From NCBI GenBank assembly GCA_903848645.1, contig CAINGU010000098.1, positions 1 through 64,000 of the forward strand: a stretch of 64,000 bases of DNA, given 5' to 3'. The position numbers were made by a program, and so were the translations under genes. The notes beneath the pieces were generated by a model. The model had not been told where the DNA came from and searched no databases. It was given only the letters and a program-made list of their open reading frames with translations. Source of the stretch: an uncultured cyanobacterium. GTDB lineage: Bacteria; Cyanobacteriota; Cyanobacteriia; Cyanobacteriales; Nostocaceae. Of the stretch, positions 51,943 through 60,652 are shown piece by piece; positions within the stretch are counted from its first letter, which is position 1; every line of letters starts with the position of its first letter.

Positions 51943-52734
51943 ATGGATGCATTTGAATTATTAGAAACAATTACACAACTGATTTCGCAAGCTGAAAAAG
52001 GGGAAATTGACCCTTGGGACGTGCGAGTTATTGAAGTAATTGATCATTACTTGGAATTAATGTCCCCAGAAACAAGAACTATCAGAGGCTATGAAAGTGA
52101 CTTGTCCCAATCTGGACAGGCTTTTTTATCAGCATCAATGCTCGTATTATTTAAAGCTAATACATTGATGCAACTCTCAACAGTATATAATACTCCAGAA
52201 GAAGTTGTAGATGATACACTATTAGGAATTGAAGACGGCTTGTCATATCCAGTCCATCGCTTGCAATTAGAGCAACACTTGCGTCGTCGTCCAGCGGCTA
52301 TGCCACCACCAAAGCGTCGCGTAACTTTACAAGAGTTAATCAACCAATTGCAAATTATGGCCAGCCAGCTAAAACTGGTAGAAAAGGTTGATAAACCTAA
52401 GCGGATTAAACGCCAGTCTAGCGTCCAAACCATGCGAGAGGCTCTAGAGTTAGCCCACCAAGAAAATTTAACGGAAGTCGCGTTAGAACTAGAACAGGTG
52501 TTATATCGTGCTGCTAAAGAGCAAAATTTACAGGAACAATGTTGGAATCTAGAACAACTGGTAGATTTATGGATACAGACAAAGCAACCAGAGAAAAATA
52601 GCTCTCATCATGAATCAGAACATGGTGACATAGTTAGCGTTTTTTGGGCGTTACTATTGCTCTCGGCTCAATCCAAGGTGGAGCTATTTCAAAAAGAATT
52701 CTACCAGGAAATTCATATCCGCTTACCAACTTAA
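51943..52734 (+). CDS. scpA: Segregation and condensation protein A
   Basis: About 263 residues from the ATG at 51943 (MDAFELLETITQLISQAEKG). An earlier TTG-like frame would translate repeat DNA. The N-terminal ScpA motif with EIDPWDVRVIEVIDHYL is clear, then LSQSGQAFLSASMLVLFKAN and the C-terminal winged-helix block (GDIVSVFWALLLLSAQSKVE). It is the kleisin of the SMC-ScpAB complex that compacts chromosomes. It lies downstream of the AI-2E gene (146-bp gap with TGACTCC-type repeat). Confidence 0.93.
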   Translation: MDAFELLETITQLISQAEKGEIDPWDVRVIEVIDHYLELMSPETRTIRGYESDLSQSGQAFLSASMLVLFKANTLMQLSTVYNTPEEVVDDTLLGIEDGLSYPVHRLQLEQHLRRRPAAMPPPKRRVTLQELINQLQIMASQLKLVEKVDKPKRIKRQSSVQTMREALELAHQENLTEVALELEQVLYRAAKEQNLQEQCWNLEQLVDLWIQTKQPEKNSSHHESEHGDIVSVFWALLLLSAQSKVELFQKEFYQEIHIRLPT

Positions 52735-52817
52735 AGGCAGGGAGCAGGGAAAGAATAAATTTCTATCTATTCCCAATGACAACTGACAACTGACAACTGA
52801 CTAAGGAATAAAATTTT

Positions 52818-53987
52818 ATGAAAGCGATGATTCTTGCCGCGGGCAAAGGTACTCGTATCCGTCCTATTACGTATACAATTCCCAAACCCATGATTCCTAT
52901 ACTGCAAAAGCCAGTTATGGAATTTTTACTGGAGTTATTACGCCAACATGGTTTTGACGAAATTATGGTCAATGTTAGCCATTTAGCGGAGGAAATAGAA
53001 AGTTATTTCCGTGATGGTCAACGCTTTGGGGTGCAGATTGCCTATTCTTTTGAAGGTAAAATTGATGATGACGGTAAACTCGTCGGCGAAGCGATTGGTT
53101 CGGCTGGGGGTATGCGCCGGATTCAAGACTTCTCACCATTTTTTGATGATACTTTTGTAGTTTTGTGTGGTGATGCTTTAATTGACTTAGATTTAACTGC
53201 GGCGGTAAAGTGGCATAAATCGAAAGGGGCGATCGCTACTATCATTACCAAATCAGTTCCCAAGGAAGAAGTTTCTAGCTACGGTGTGGTGGTTACTGAT
53301 GAAGATAATCGCGTTCAAGCTTTCCAAGAAAAACCCTCAACAGAAGAAGCTCTTAGCACCAATATAAATACAGGTATTTATATTTTTGAGCCAGAGGTGT
53401 TTAAGTATATACCTTCTGGAGTAGAGTATGATATTGGTGGTCAATTATTTCCCCAACTTGTGGCAGATAATGCCCCTTTTTACGCTATTCCCATGGATTT
53501 TGAATGGGTAGATATTGGTAAAGTTCCCGATTACTGGCGGGCAATTCGTGGTGTTTTATCAGGGGAAATCAAAAATGTCCAAATCCCTGGACACGAAGTC
53601 GCTCCTGGTATTTTCACTGGATTAAATGTATCTGTAAATTGGGATAAAGTTGATATAACTGGACCTGTGTATATTGGCGGCATGACCAAAATTGAAGATG
53701 GGGCAAAAATTATTGGCCCAGCAATGATTGGTCCAAATTGCTGGATCTGTAGTGGTGCTACTGTAGATAATAGCGTAATTTTTGAATGGTCGCGTTTAGC
53801 TCCCGGTGTGCGCTTAGTAGATAAGCTGGTGTTTGGGCGTTACTGTGTAGATAAGACAGGAGCATCCATTGATGTCCAAGCTGCGGCTTTAGATTGGCTG
53901 ATTACGGATGCGCGTCAAACTCGCCCCGTCGAAACACCTTTAGAACATAAAGCGATCGCTGAATTATTAGGTACAAACTCAATTTAG
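52818..53987 (+). CDS. NDP-sugar pyrophosphorylase (mannose-1-P guanylyltransferase-like)
   Basis: A 389-residue protein. The nucleotidyltransferase signature is MILAAGKGTRIRPITYTIPK with PMIPI following. CGDALIDLDL carries the metal Asp, and VEYDIGGQLFPQLV and FEWVDIGKVPDYWRA mark the sugar site. Residues 255-360 carry left-handed beta-helix hexapeptides (GPVYIGGMTKI, IIGPAMIGPNCWI). It joins NTP and sugar-1-phosphate; GDP-mannose or a glucose nucleotide is likely but not certain. It is a probable supplier of the window's glycosyltransferases, though not linked to them. Confidence 0.9.
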   Translation: MKAMILAAGKGTRIRPITYTIPKPMIPILQKPVMEFLLELLRQHGFDEIMVNVSHLAEEIESYFRDGQRFGVQIAYSFEGKIDDDGKLVGEAIGSAGGMRRIQDFSPFFDDTFVVLCGDALIDLDLTAAVKWHKSKGAIATIITKSVPKEEVSSYGVVVTDEDNRVQAFQEKPSTEEALSTNINTGIYIFEPEVFKYIPSGVEYDIGGQLFPQLVADNAPFYAIPMDFEWVDIGKVPDYWRAIRGVLSGEIKNVQIPGHEVAPGIFTGLNVSVNWDKVDITGPVYIGGMTKIEDGAKIIGPAMIGPNCWICSGATVDNSVIFEWSRLAPGVRLVDKLVFGRYCVDKTGASIDVQAAALDWLITDARQTRPVETPLEHKAIAELLGTNSI

Positions 53988-53990
53988 GAC

Positions 53991-54025
53991 TGGGTAATGG
54001 GTAATGGGTAATGGGTAATGGGTAA
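53991..54025. repeat. STRR heptamer TGGGTAA x 5
   Basis: Five tandem TGGGTAA copies followed by an inverted, degenerate set (ATTACCA). The inverted arrays can fold into a long hairpin between the convergent pyrophosphorylase and speA genes. Confidence 0.9.
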
Positions 54026-54062
54026 TAACTTATTACCAATCACCAATTACCAATTACCAATT

Positions 54063-56078
54063 CTAACTATTCAAGTAAGTATACCGTTGTAAACTTTGCT
54101 CGTAAGTTTGTAGTAGTCGCTGAGATTCTGCTAGGGTGATATGCTGTTCTTCTAAAGCTCGTTCACAACGTTGGCGAATATTTTCTACCATATCTTCAGC
54201 ATCATACTGGACATAGCTAAGAACTTCACTCATCGTATCGCCCTTGACAACGTGTTCAATTTGGTAGCCCTTGGGGGTTAAGTTGATATGAACGGCGTTA
54301 GTGTCACCAAAGAGATTATGTAAATTGCCCATAATTTCCTGGTACGCTCCATTCAGGAACATTCCTAGATAATAGGGTTGTCCTGGCTCAAATTTATGTA
54401 GTTCTAACACTGATTTGACATCCCGCAGGTCTATAAACCGGTCTATTTTCCCATCACTGTCACAGGTTAAGTCCGCTAAAATTCCTCTGCAAGTTGGTTC
54501 TTCATCGAGACGATGTATAGGCATAATCGGAAATAGTTGATCTATAGCCCAACAATCCGGTGCTGATTGAAACACAGAAAGATTGATGTAGTAAATGGAA
54601 GCCATGATTTTTTCTAGGTCTTCCAACTCATCAGGTACGTATTCTTCCTGACGGATGAGAGTTAAAACTTTTTGACAACAAGCCCAGTAAAGACGCTCGG
54701 CTTTAGCGCGTTCATTGAGGCGCAAAATTCCTAAGTTGAAACGACTGATAGCTTCTTCTTTGAATTGAGCCGCATCGTGATAGAACTCTTGGTAATTTTC
54801 CTTATTAATGGATTGGTAAGTTTCCCAGAGATATTTAATGATTGGGGATTCTCCCTCTTGGTGGGGGGAAGGGGGATCAAGGGGGACATCGCTGGTGCTG
54901 AGAACATCAAAGATTAAAACCGATTGGTGGGAAGAAATCGCCCGGCCACTTTCACTCACTAATGTTGGTACGGGAATATGCTTTTCATCACAGGTGTCTT
55001 TTAACTCTGCCACGATGTCGTTAGCATAGTTTTGCATATTGTAGTTTTTTGATGTGTAGAAGTTGGTTTGAGAACCGTCGTAATCTACACCCAATCCGCC
55101 ACCCACGTCTAAATATTTCATATCTGCCCCCAGCATTGCCAACTCTACATAAATGCGGCTGGCTTCTTGGATGGCATCTTTAATGACATTGATAGCGGAG
55201 ATTTGAGAACCAATATGAAAGTGTAATAATTGCAAAGAACCGAGTAAGTCGGCTGCACCTAATTTTTCCACAGCTTCCATAATTTCAGGAATTGTTAAGC
55301 CAAATTTAGCGCGATCGCCTGTAGAAGTCCCCCAACGCCCCATTCCTTGGGTACTTAATTTCGCTCTGACTCCCAAAATGGGCTTAATGCCTAATTGACG
55401 ACTGGCCGCAATGGCTAAATCTACCTCTTCAATTTGCTCTAGGACGATGACTGGTGTTTGTCCTAGTCTCTGGGCTAACATCGCTGTTTCGATGTATTCC
55501 TGGTCTTTGTAGCCGTTGCAAATTAACAATGCTCCTGGTGTATCTAACAAAGCCAGAGCAATCATTAATTCTGGCTTAGAACCTGCTTCTAAACCAAATT
55601 GATGGGGTTTACCAAAGCGAACTAAATCTTCGATTAAGTGGCGTTGTTGATTGCATTTAACGGGAAACACCCCACGATAGACACCAGGATAGTTATAGCG
55701 AGCGATCGCTTTAGCAAAACAAGCATTCAATCTCTCAATCCGGTCTTCCAAAATATCGGAAAAGCGAATTAACATGGGTAGCCCCAAATTACGTTGCTGT
55801 AGAGCATTTACCAACTCGAACAAGTCTAATGACCCACCACGTTCACCCTTGGGGGAGACAGTGACATGACCTGCCGCATTAATTGAAAAATAAGGCTGTC
55901 CCCAACCTTCAATCCGGTACAGGTCTTCACTGTTCTCAATTTTCCAAGGAAGAGATTTATCTCCTGTAGTTGTACTAGGTGCTAAAAGTTTCTTTTTCTG
56001 TTTTTGGCTTTTTAATTCAGCTTTATGCCCATTAGATGGCATTTTCACAATCTCATCAGCGGTTGACTCGACACCCAT
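54063..56078 (-). CDS. speA: Biosynthetic arginine decarboxylase
   Basis: A 671-residue PLP enzyme of the SpeA type. Features are YFSINAAGHVTVSP, the PLP-Lys segment YRGVFPVKCNQQRHLIEDLV, GLEAGSKPELMIALAL, LHFHIGSQISAINVIKDAI, LDVGGGLGVDYDGS, SESGRAISSHQSVLIFDVL, and the C-terminal LNGAYQEIMGNLHNLFGDTN. It makes agmatine for polyamine synthesis. A short Pro/Ser-rich insert (LDPPSPHQEGESPI) follows the SESGRA block and matches an intergenic-type repeat in its DNA. Confidence 0.97.
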   Translation of the reverse strand: MGVESTADEIVKMPSNGHKAELKSQKQKKKLLAPSTTTGDKSLPWKIENSEDLYRIEGWGQPYFSINAAGHVTVSPKGERGGSLDLFELVNALQQRNLGLPMLIRFSDILEDRIERLNACFAKAIARYNYPGVYRGVFPVKCNQQRHLIEDLVRFGKPHQFGLEAGSKPELMIALALLDTPGALLICNGYKDQEYIETAMLAQRLGQTPVIVLEQIEEVDLAIAASRQLGIKPILGVRAKLSTQGMGRWGTSTGDRAKFGLTIPEIMEAVEKLGAADLLGSLQLLHFHIGSQISAINVIKDAIQEASRIYVELAMLGADMKYLDVGGGLGVDYDGSQTNFYTSKNYNMQNYANDIVAELKDTCDEKHIPVPTLVSESGRAISSHQSVLIFDVLSTSDVPLDPPSPHQEGESPIIKYLWETYQSINKENYQEFYHDAAQFKEEAISRFNLGILRLNERAKAERLYWACCQKVLTLIRQEEYVPDELEDLEKIMASIYYINLSVFQSAPDCWAIDQLFPIMPIHRLDEEPTCRGILADLTCDSDGKIDRFIDLRDVKSVLELHKFEPGQPYYLGMFLNGAYQEIMGNLHNLFGDTNAVHINLTPKGYQIEHVVKGDTMSEVLSYVQYDAEDMVENIRQRCERALEEQHITLAESQRLLQTYEQSLQRYTYLNS

Positions 56079-56295
56079 TTCTTCCTGACCTCTGTATTGC
56101 GCCCACGAAATAACAATTTAGCAAAATAGTCTAGTAACGGATATACAACTAGAAATAATTTCTGATTAAGAATTAGTAATTAGGTAAGCATTCGTTCCCT
56201 TATCTCTCCAATTTTTAGGGAAAATTCCCAAGACTACTAGACAAAAGACATCAATACAACTGACAATTAACCCATCAAAATTTGATTATGTTTTT

Positions 56296-56299
56296 GGAG
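56296..56299 (+). promoter_or_regulatory. Ribosome site fixing the ndk TTG start
   Basis: GGAG with a 6-base spacer to TTG at 56306; the next upstream ATG (56288) lacks such a site. Confidence 0.65.
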
Positions 56300-56305
56300 A
56301 CAGAT

Positions 56306-56755
56306 TTGGAACGCACATTTTTAGCAATTAAGCCTGACGGTGTACAACGCGGCTTGGTGGGTGAAATTATTCGCCGATTTGAAACTAAGGGCTTTACCCT
56401 AGTTGGCTTGAAGTTTATGAAAGTCAGTAAGGAATTAGCTGAACAACACTATGATGTTCACCGTGAAAGACCTTTTTTCCCTGGTCTAGTTGAATTTATC
56501 ATTTCTAGCCCAGTGGTAGCAATGGTTTGGGAAGGTGAGGGCGTTGTGGCAGCAGCCAGAAAGATTATTGGTGCAACCAACCCTTTAACATCAGAACCAG
56601 GCACAATTCGTGGTGATTTTGGCATCAATGTTGGTCGTAACCTCATTCATGGTTCTGATGCTCAAGAAACCGCCAAAACCGAAATTGCTCTGTGGTTTAA
56701 AGATGAAGAATTAGTTGCTTGGCAACCTCATTCCTCACCTTGGTTGCATGAATAA
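56306..56755 (+). CDS. ndk: Nucleoside diphosphate kinase
   Basis: A TTG start at 56306 gives exactly 149 residues starting (M)[20 protein letters not shown], the standard NDK length and N-terminus; an ATG six codons earlier lacks a good ribosome site. The active-site His is in [37 protein letters not shown] is also typical. It transfers the gamma-phosphate from NTPs to NDPs. Monocistronic. Confidence 0.96.
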   Translation: MERTFLAIKPDGVQRGLVGEIIRRFETKGFTLVGLKFMKVSKELAEQHYDVHRERPFFPGLVEFIISSPVVAMVWEGEGVVAAARKIIGATNPLTSEPGTIRGDFGINVGRNLIHGSDAQETAKTEIALWFKDEELVAWQPHSSPWLHE

Positions 56756-56761
56756 TTAGGA

Positions 56762-56796
56762 ATTGGGGATTGGGGATTGGGGATTGGGGATTGGGA
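56762..56796. repeat. STRR heptamer ATTGGGG x 5
   Basis: About five tandem copies of ATTGGGG, 7 bp after the ndk stop. Confidence 0.9.
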
Positions 56797-56817
56797 ATAG
56801 ATAGAAATTTATTCTCT

Positions 56818-56908
56818 CCCTGCTCCCTGCTCCCTGCTCCCTGCTCCCTGCTCCCTGCTCCCTGCTCCCTGCTCCCTGCTCCCTGCTCCCTGCTCCCTGC
56901 TCCCTGCC
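56818..56908. repeat. STRR heptamer CCCTGCT x 13
   Basis: About thirteen tandem CCCTGCT copies, the longest array in the window. They lie between the convergent ndk and TerC genes; the last copies are slightly diverged (CCCTGCC, CCCTGTT). Confidence 0.95.
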
Positions 56909-56925
56909 CCCTGTTCCCGTCTAAA

Positions 56926-57654
56926 TCACTTTGATACTTCAGTTTTTTCCCGTTCTTGTTGTTCTGGGACTAATTCCACAACGGTGCGCTTAGAGAAGCC
57001 CCAGGCTAAGATGATACCAATGGCAGTCACCATGAGCCATTGTGGTGGGACTAAATCATCGTTGATGACTTTTAATAACAGACGTAAACCTACAAACGCT
57101 ACAGTGATGTAACCTGCGTCTTCTAAATTTGCATACTCATCTAACCAGCGGATAAATAATCCAGCCATGAATCGGAGGGTGACAATCCCAATGGTTGTAC
57201 CAGTGATTACCAACCATGTTTCTTGAGAAACGGCGATCGCTGTGGTCACACTATCCAAGGAAAAGGCTAAGTCTGTAAAAGCAATCACGGGTATGGCTTG
57301 CCACAGAGATTTAAAACGTGGCCCGTGATGGTGATTGGCCTCATCTTCTTGGGAGCTAAAGTGTTGGAATACTAGCCATAAGAGATAACCAGCACCCAAT
57401 AATTCAAATTGCCAAAATTTCTGTACCCAAGTAGCTGTTAACAACAGGGTAATTCTTAATACATAAGCAAATACTAAACCAATGTTGAGGGCTTGACCTT
57501 CTAGTTTTTTGTCTTCTAGTCCTTGGGCAATTGCAGCGAGGGCGATCGCATTATCAGCCGATAGCACTGCCTCTAAAAACACTAAGATTAAGAGGACTAT
57601 AGAGGCTTCAACGCTGATATGAAAGTTTAGGTAATTAAATATTTGGTCTAACAT
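56926..57654 (-). CDS. TerC family integral membrane protein
   Basis: A 242-residue protein with about seven helices. The TerC motifs are VFLEAVLSADNAIALAAIA and FTDLAFSLDSVTTAIAVS, whose Asp residues are likely ion ligands. A His-rich loop (EANHHHGPRF) lies between. Relatives export manganese or act in metal homeostasis and thylakoid biogenesis. The exact ion here is not known. It lies 18 bp after the CCCTGCT array (convergent with ndk). Confidence 0.92.
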   Translation of the reverse strand: MLDQIFNYLNFHISVEASIVLLILVFLEAVLSADNAIALAAIAQGLEDKKLEGQALNIGLVFAYVLRITLLLTATWVQKFWQFELLGAGYLLWLVFQHFSSQEDEANHHHGPRFKSLWQAIPVIAFTDLAFSLDSVTTAIAVSQETWLVITGTTIGIVTLRFMAGLFIRWLDEYANLEDAGYITVAFVGLRLLLKVINDDLVPPQWLMVTAIGIILAWGFSKRTVVELVPEQQEREKTEVSK

Positions 57655-58337
57655 TCCAATTTCTCAGACAGGGAAAATTAATAATTCACAAGAGGGGAGA
57701 TTTTTATTGTATAAAGCACAATAAATTACTACTTTTGTATATTTTAACCTACATTTAGCTAACTCCGAACCAGGAACTTCTGCCACTATCAGCACAAAGC
57801 CGAATTAAAAAATAAAAATTTGCGTATTTTCTATGTATAAACTTATCGCACAACCTTATCTGCTTGATATGTCAGAGAATAATAACATTTTGGTAATTCT
57901 TATTATTACTGACTGTTTTCCTCATCCATTCCCCAGGATTTCCACAGGTAATTTTAGACTTTTCCACAGATATTCTACGAGTTAATCAGCCATTGATGAT
58001 TTATTGGGGATTGTTAATTTTTTATTATTAACAGACTTGAGAACTGAGTTTATATAAAGTTACGTAACAAAAAAATGGTCTTAAGGCTGATTAGTTCGTA
58101 AAGATTTATTTGTGACTGCTAATTTTTAACATTTCGCAGCATTGACAAATCCATACCTTGTGAGCGCAAAATGATGAGTCTTGTGTTTTATTCAGTTCAA
58201 CACCCGAATCTATGATCTAAATCTTGGATTCTGGTTTATTTTAATTTCCCTCTCTCCCTTACCAACAGCGCATGATCTAGCGCCTAAGTAAAACTGAACA
58301 CAAGTAATTTCTCTTCATTCATCTACAGGAAAATTTT
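57655..58337. other. Divergent intergenic region
   Basis: 683 bp between the divergent TerC and DUF2811 genes, AT-rich. No ORF, RNA gene or conspicuous hairpin is recognised. The last 80 bp before 58338 should hold the promoter of the small gene, which has an AGGA ribosome site. Confidence 0.45.
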
Positions 58338-58532
58338 ATGAACGCAACAGTCCCTATCTTTACTGAAATTCCTGAAACATTACAAGAATCTATGAATAAC
58401 TACTTAGAAAACCATCCTGATTGGGATCAAAACCGAGTCTTAACAGCGGCTTTATCCCTGTTTTTGCTCCAAAATGGAGAGAGCGATCGCCGAGCCGCTC
58501 GTGTCTACTTAGAGACTTTATTCCATCAATAA
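58338..58532 (+). CDS. Small DUF2811 protein
   Basis: A 64-residue protein closely matching the cyanobacterial DUF2811 family: IFTEIPETLQESMNNYLENH, PDWDQNRVLTAALSLFLLQN, RRAARVYLETLF. It is helical and reminiscent of ribbon-helix-helix-adjacent small proteins, but function is unknown. It has AGGA upstream of the ATG. Probably monocistronic: a hairpin (58568-58590) follows. Confidence 0.9.
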   Translation: MNATVPIFTEIPETLQESMNNYLENHPDWDQNRVLTAALSLFLLQNGESDRRAARVYLETLFHQ

Positions 58533-58567
58533 TCCATAAACATACAGTGGAATAGTTAAATTAATAG

Positions 58568-58590
58568 TCCCACGCCTTGAAAGCGTGGGA
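58568..58590. terminator. Candidate bidirectional terminator
   Basis: TCCCACGC and GCGTGGGA (8-bp stem, 7-base loop) between the convergent DUF2811 and OmpR-type genes. No long T run on either side. Confidence 0.5.
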
Positions 58591-58620
58591 GTGGTGAAAG
58601 TCTACAAATGGCAATCAAGA

Positions 58621-59331
58621 CTATTGTGAGGGAAGAGTAGGGCATTCAAACTTATACCCTACACCGCGTATAGTCTGAATTAATGTTGATTGAGTAGGAT
58701 CAATTTCAATTTTCTTGCGAATTTGACCGATATGGACATCTACAACCCTTTGATCCCCGACGTATTCATAGTCCCAAACTTCTTGGATTAGTTCGGCTCG
58801 TCGCCAAACCCGGCCTGGATGACTAGCTAAAAAGTACAATAAGTCAAATTCCAGAGCCGTTAGGGGGATGGGTTCAGTATTAAGCACGACTTCCCGTCGC
58901 ACCGGATCAATCATTAGCTTGTCAAAAATTAGGCGTTGCTGTTCTGCATTACTTACAATCCGCTGCCGCCTCAAAATTGCTGCTATTCTGACTTCTAATT
59001 CTGCCAGACCAAATGGTTTGGTGAGATAGTCGTCAGCACCTTTAGAAAAACCGCGAATTTTATCGGCTTCATCTGTTCTGCTAGTCAGCAGTAGCACAAA
59101 TACGCCACTACGACTTTGCATTTCTTGACAGAGGTTAAAGCCAGTTACATCCGGTAAATTAACATCCAGAATCACCAAGTCAGGGTTAAATTGCTCAAAC
59201 ATATTCAAAGCTGTCTTACCATCTTCGGCGGACTCTACTTGATAATTTTGTTTCAGCAAAAAGCGTTGGATTAAATTCCGAACTGCGGGATCGTCATCAA
59301 CTACAAGAATCTTGGCAGCGGATATAGACAT
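58621..59331 (-). CDS. OmpR-family response regulator (NrrA/Rre37-like candidate)
   Basis: About 236 residues from the ATG at 59331 (SISAAKILVVDDDPAVRNL); an earlier ATG at 59361 is less likely. The receiver has VVDDD, the phosphoacceptor in LVILDVNLPDVTGFNL, LLTSRTDEA and LTKPFGLAE. The winged helix has LTALEFDLLYFLASHPG, VWRRAELIQEVW, and QRVVDVHIGQIRKKIE with RGVGYKFE. The overall pattern recalls NrrA/Rre37, the nitrogen-linked regulator of glycogen and sugar catabolism genes, but I cannot prove orthology by eye. No kinase is adjacent. Confidence 0.92.
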   Translation of the reverse strand: MSISAAKILVVDDDPAVRNLIQRFLLKQNYQVESAEDGKTALNMFEQFNPDLVILDVNLPDVTGFNLCQEMQSRSGVFVLLLTSRTDEADKIRGFSKGADDYLTKPFGLAELEVRIAAILRRQRIVSNAEQQRLIFDKLMIDPVRREVVLNTEPIPLTALEFDLLYFLASHPGRVWRRAELIQEVWDYEYVGDQRVVDVHIGQIRKKIEIDPTQSTLIQTIRGVGYKFECPTLPSQ

Positions 59332-59986
59332 TACTTTGTACAAAATTTCATAGATTAACAAACACTATTGCGTAAAAACGCAGTTTCTACTTTGGCAGTA
59401 AGTCAAAATTTACAGGGGACAGGGATGATTATCCTGACTATTTCAATAAACTGTAATTCCTGTTATCAATACTAAAAAGGTAAATATACTGGTAACAAGA
59501 GTTTTGATTAATTCCAGTTACCTGTTAATTTTGAAGGCAGCCAAGTATTTACCGTAAAATAGTATACTTTTTATTACGGTAAATTACCAATTTAAAACGG
59601 TTTTATTTTAAATCTCTATGCTAATTTATACCATATATGGTAGACATTATGTTCCTAAAACTGAGAACTAAAACTTATCAGCTTGTGTTGGTTTTTCTAG
59701 CTTTGTGTATAATTATTGTATTGAATGCGCGTGGCAAGTATGGCTAACACCAAGCTGCGCTATGGGAACTTACGCCTATAGACAAAACCCGCAGTAGACG
59801 CGCTTGGCGCGGCTTATCGAAGAATCTGGCTGGGTGAAAGCACTAAAGCAAAATGCTCTAATTATTGATATTGAGCAAGTTGTCTGTTTTTCGCTTTGTA
59901 CATTTGTTTCGATCAATATAAAATCTAAAGTTGTTTTTCTGTAAAATAAGAAGTGCCGCTGATTAAGGCTGAAGTAATAAACTCCC
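59332..59986. other. Divergent intergenic region with inverted repeats
   Basis: 655 bp between the OmpR-type regulator and the CPP1-like gene. It contains two TTACC-type inverted repeats (59491-59522 and 59548-59583) and a dispersed repeat around 59735-59820 (GACGCGCTTGGCGCGGC). No gene is seen. Confidence 0.5.
59491..59583. promoter_or_regulatory. Pair of TTACC/GGTAA inverted repeats, candidate operator
   Basis: GGTAAC at 59491-59496 faces GTTACC at 59517-59522. TTTACCGTAA at 59548-59557 faces its perfect complement TTACGGTAAA at 59574-59583, with GTATAC between. They lie 160-250 bp upstream of the regulator start. Which protein would bind is unknown. Confidence 0.4.
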
Positions 59987-60607
59987 ATGAGTGATCAAAA
60001 TCCCTACGAAAAACTTGGGGTATCAGAAGAATCAAGCTTTGATGAAATTCAGGATGCCCGGAATCGCCTGTTAGAACAACATGGTCATGAGGGTAATAGC
60101 CGAGAAATCATTGAAGCAGCTTATGATGCGATTCTAATGGAGCGCCTACGGATGCGCCAAGAAGGTAAAATCAAAGTGCCTGAGCGGATCCGGTTTCCAG
60201 AGATGCGAGTTCCATCTTCTCCCCAAGCGAGTCCAACTCTTAGTCCGCAGTCTCCTGCATGGCTACAACGGAGTTTGGATAACCCCACATTAACAGATGT
60301 GCTGTTACCAGGAGCTTGGTATTTGGGTTTAACTGCGATTAGTTTGTTTTACCCCGGTGGAGAACAGCTTTTACAACTGTCCTTGATAGTTGGGGTAAGT
60401 GTTGGTGTTTACTTCCTCAATCGTAAGGAAGGTAAATTTGGTCGAGCGGTTTTATTCACGCTGGTCAGTTTAATTGTTGGCTTAATTGCTGGCGGTCTGA
60501 TTGCTGGCTTGATATTACCATTGCCATTGATAACTTTGACAGCAAATCAATTTTCGACGCTGTTGACTTTTATATTGATGTGGTTAGTAAGTAGCTTTTT
60601 ACGTTAA
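59987..60607 (+). CDS. CPP1-like (DUF3353) membrane protein
   Basis: A 206-residue protein. Residues 1-60 resemble a J-domain without the HPD motif (NPYEKLGVSEESSFDEIQDA, IIEAAYDAILMERLRMRQEG), then a Pro-rich linker, and three or four membrane helices (PGAWYLGLTAISLFY; LSLIVGVSVGVYFL; FTLVSLIVGLIAGGLIAGLI). It matches the CPP1/DUF3353 family, whose plant member stabilises protochlorophyllide oxidoreductase as a chaperone-like protein. A thylakoid or plasma membrane location is inferred. Confidence 0.92.
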   Translation: MSDQNPYEKLGVSEESSFDEIQDARNRLLEQHGHEGNSREIIEAAYDAILMERLRMRQEGKIKVPERIRFPEMRVPSSPQASPTLSPQSPAWLQRSLDNPTLTDVLLPGAWYLGLTAISLFYPGGEQLLQLSLIVGVSVGVYFLNRKEGKFGRAVLFTLVSLIVGLIAGGLIAGLILPLPLITLTANQFSTLLTFILMWLVSSFLR

Positions 60608-60652
60608 TTAATGGGTAATTGGTGGATAGCCGATTACCCATTATTGTTGTCG

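Noticed and set aside
59332-59986. NtcA box (GTA-N8-TAC) before the OmpR-type regulator
   Set aside because: GTATAC and GTAGAA stretches do not have the correct 8-base spacing to TAC.
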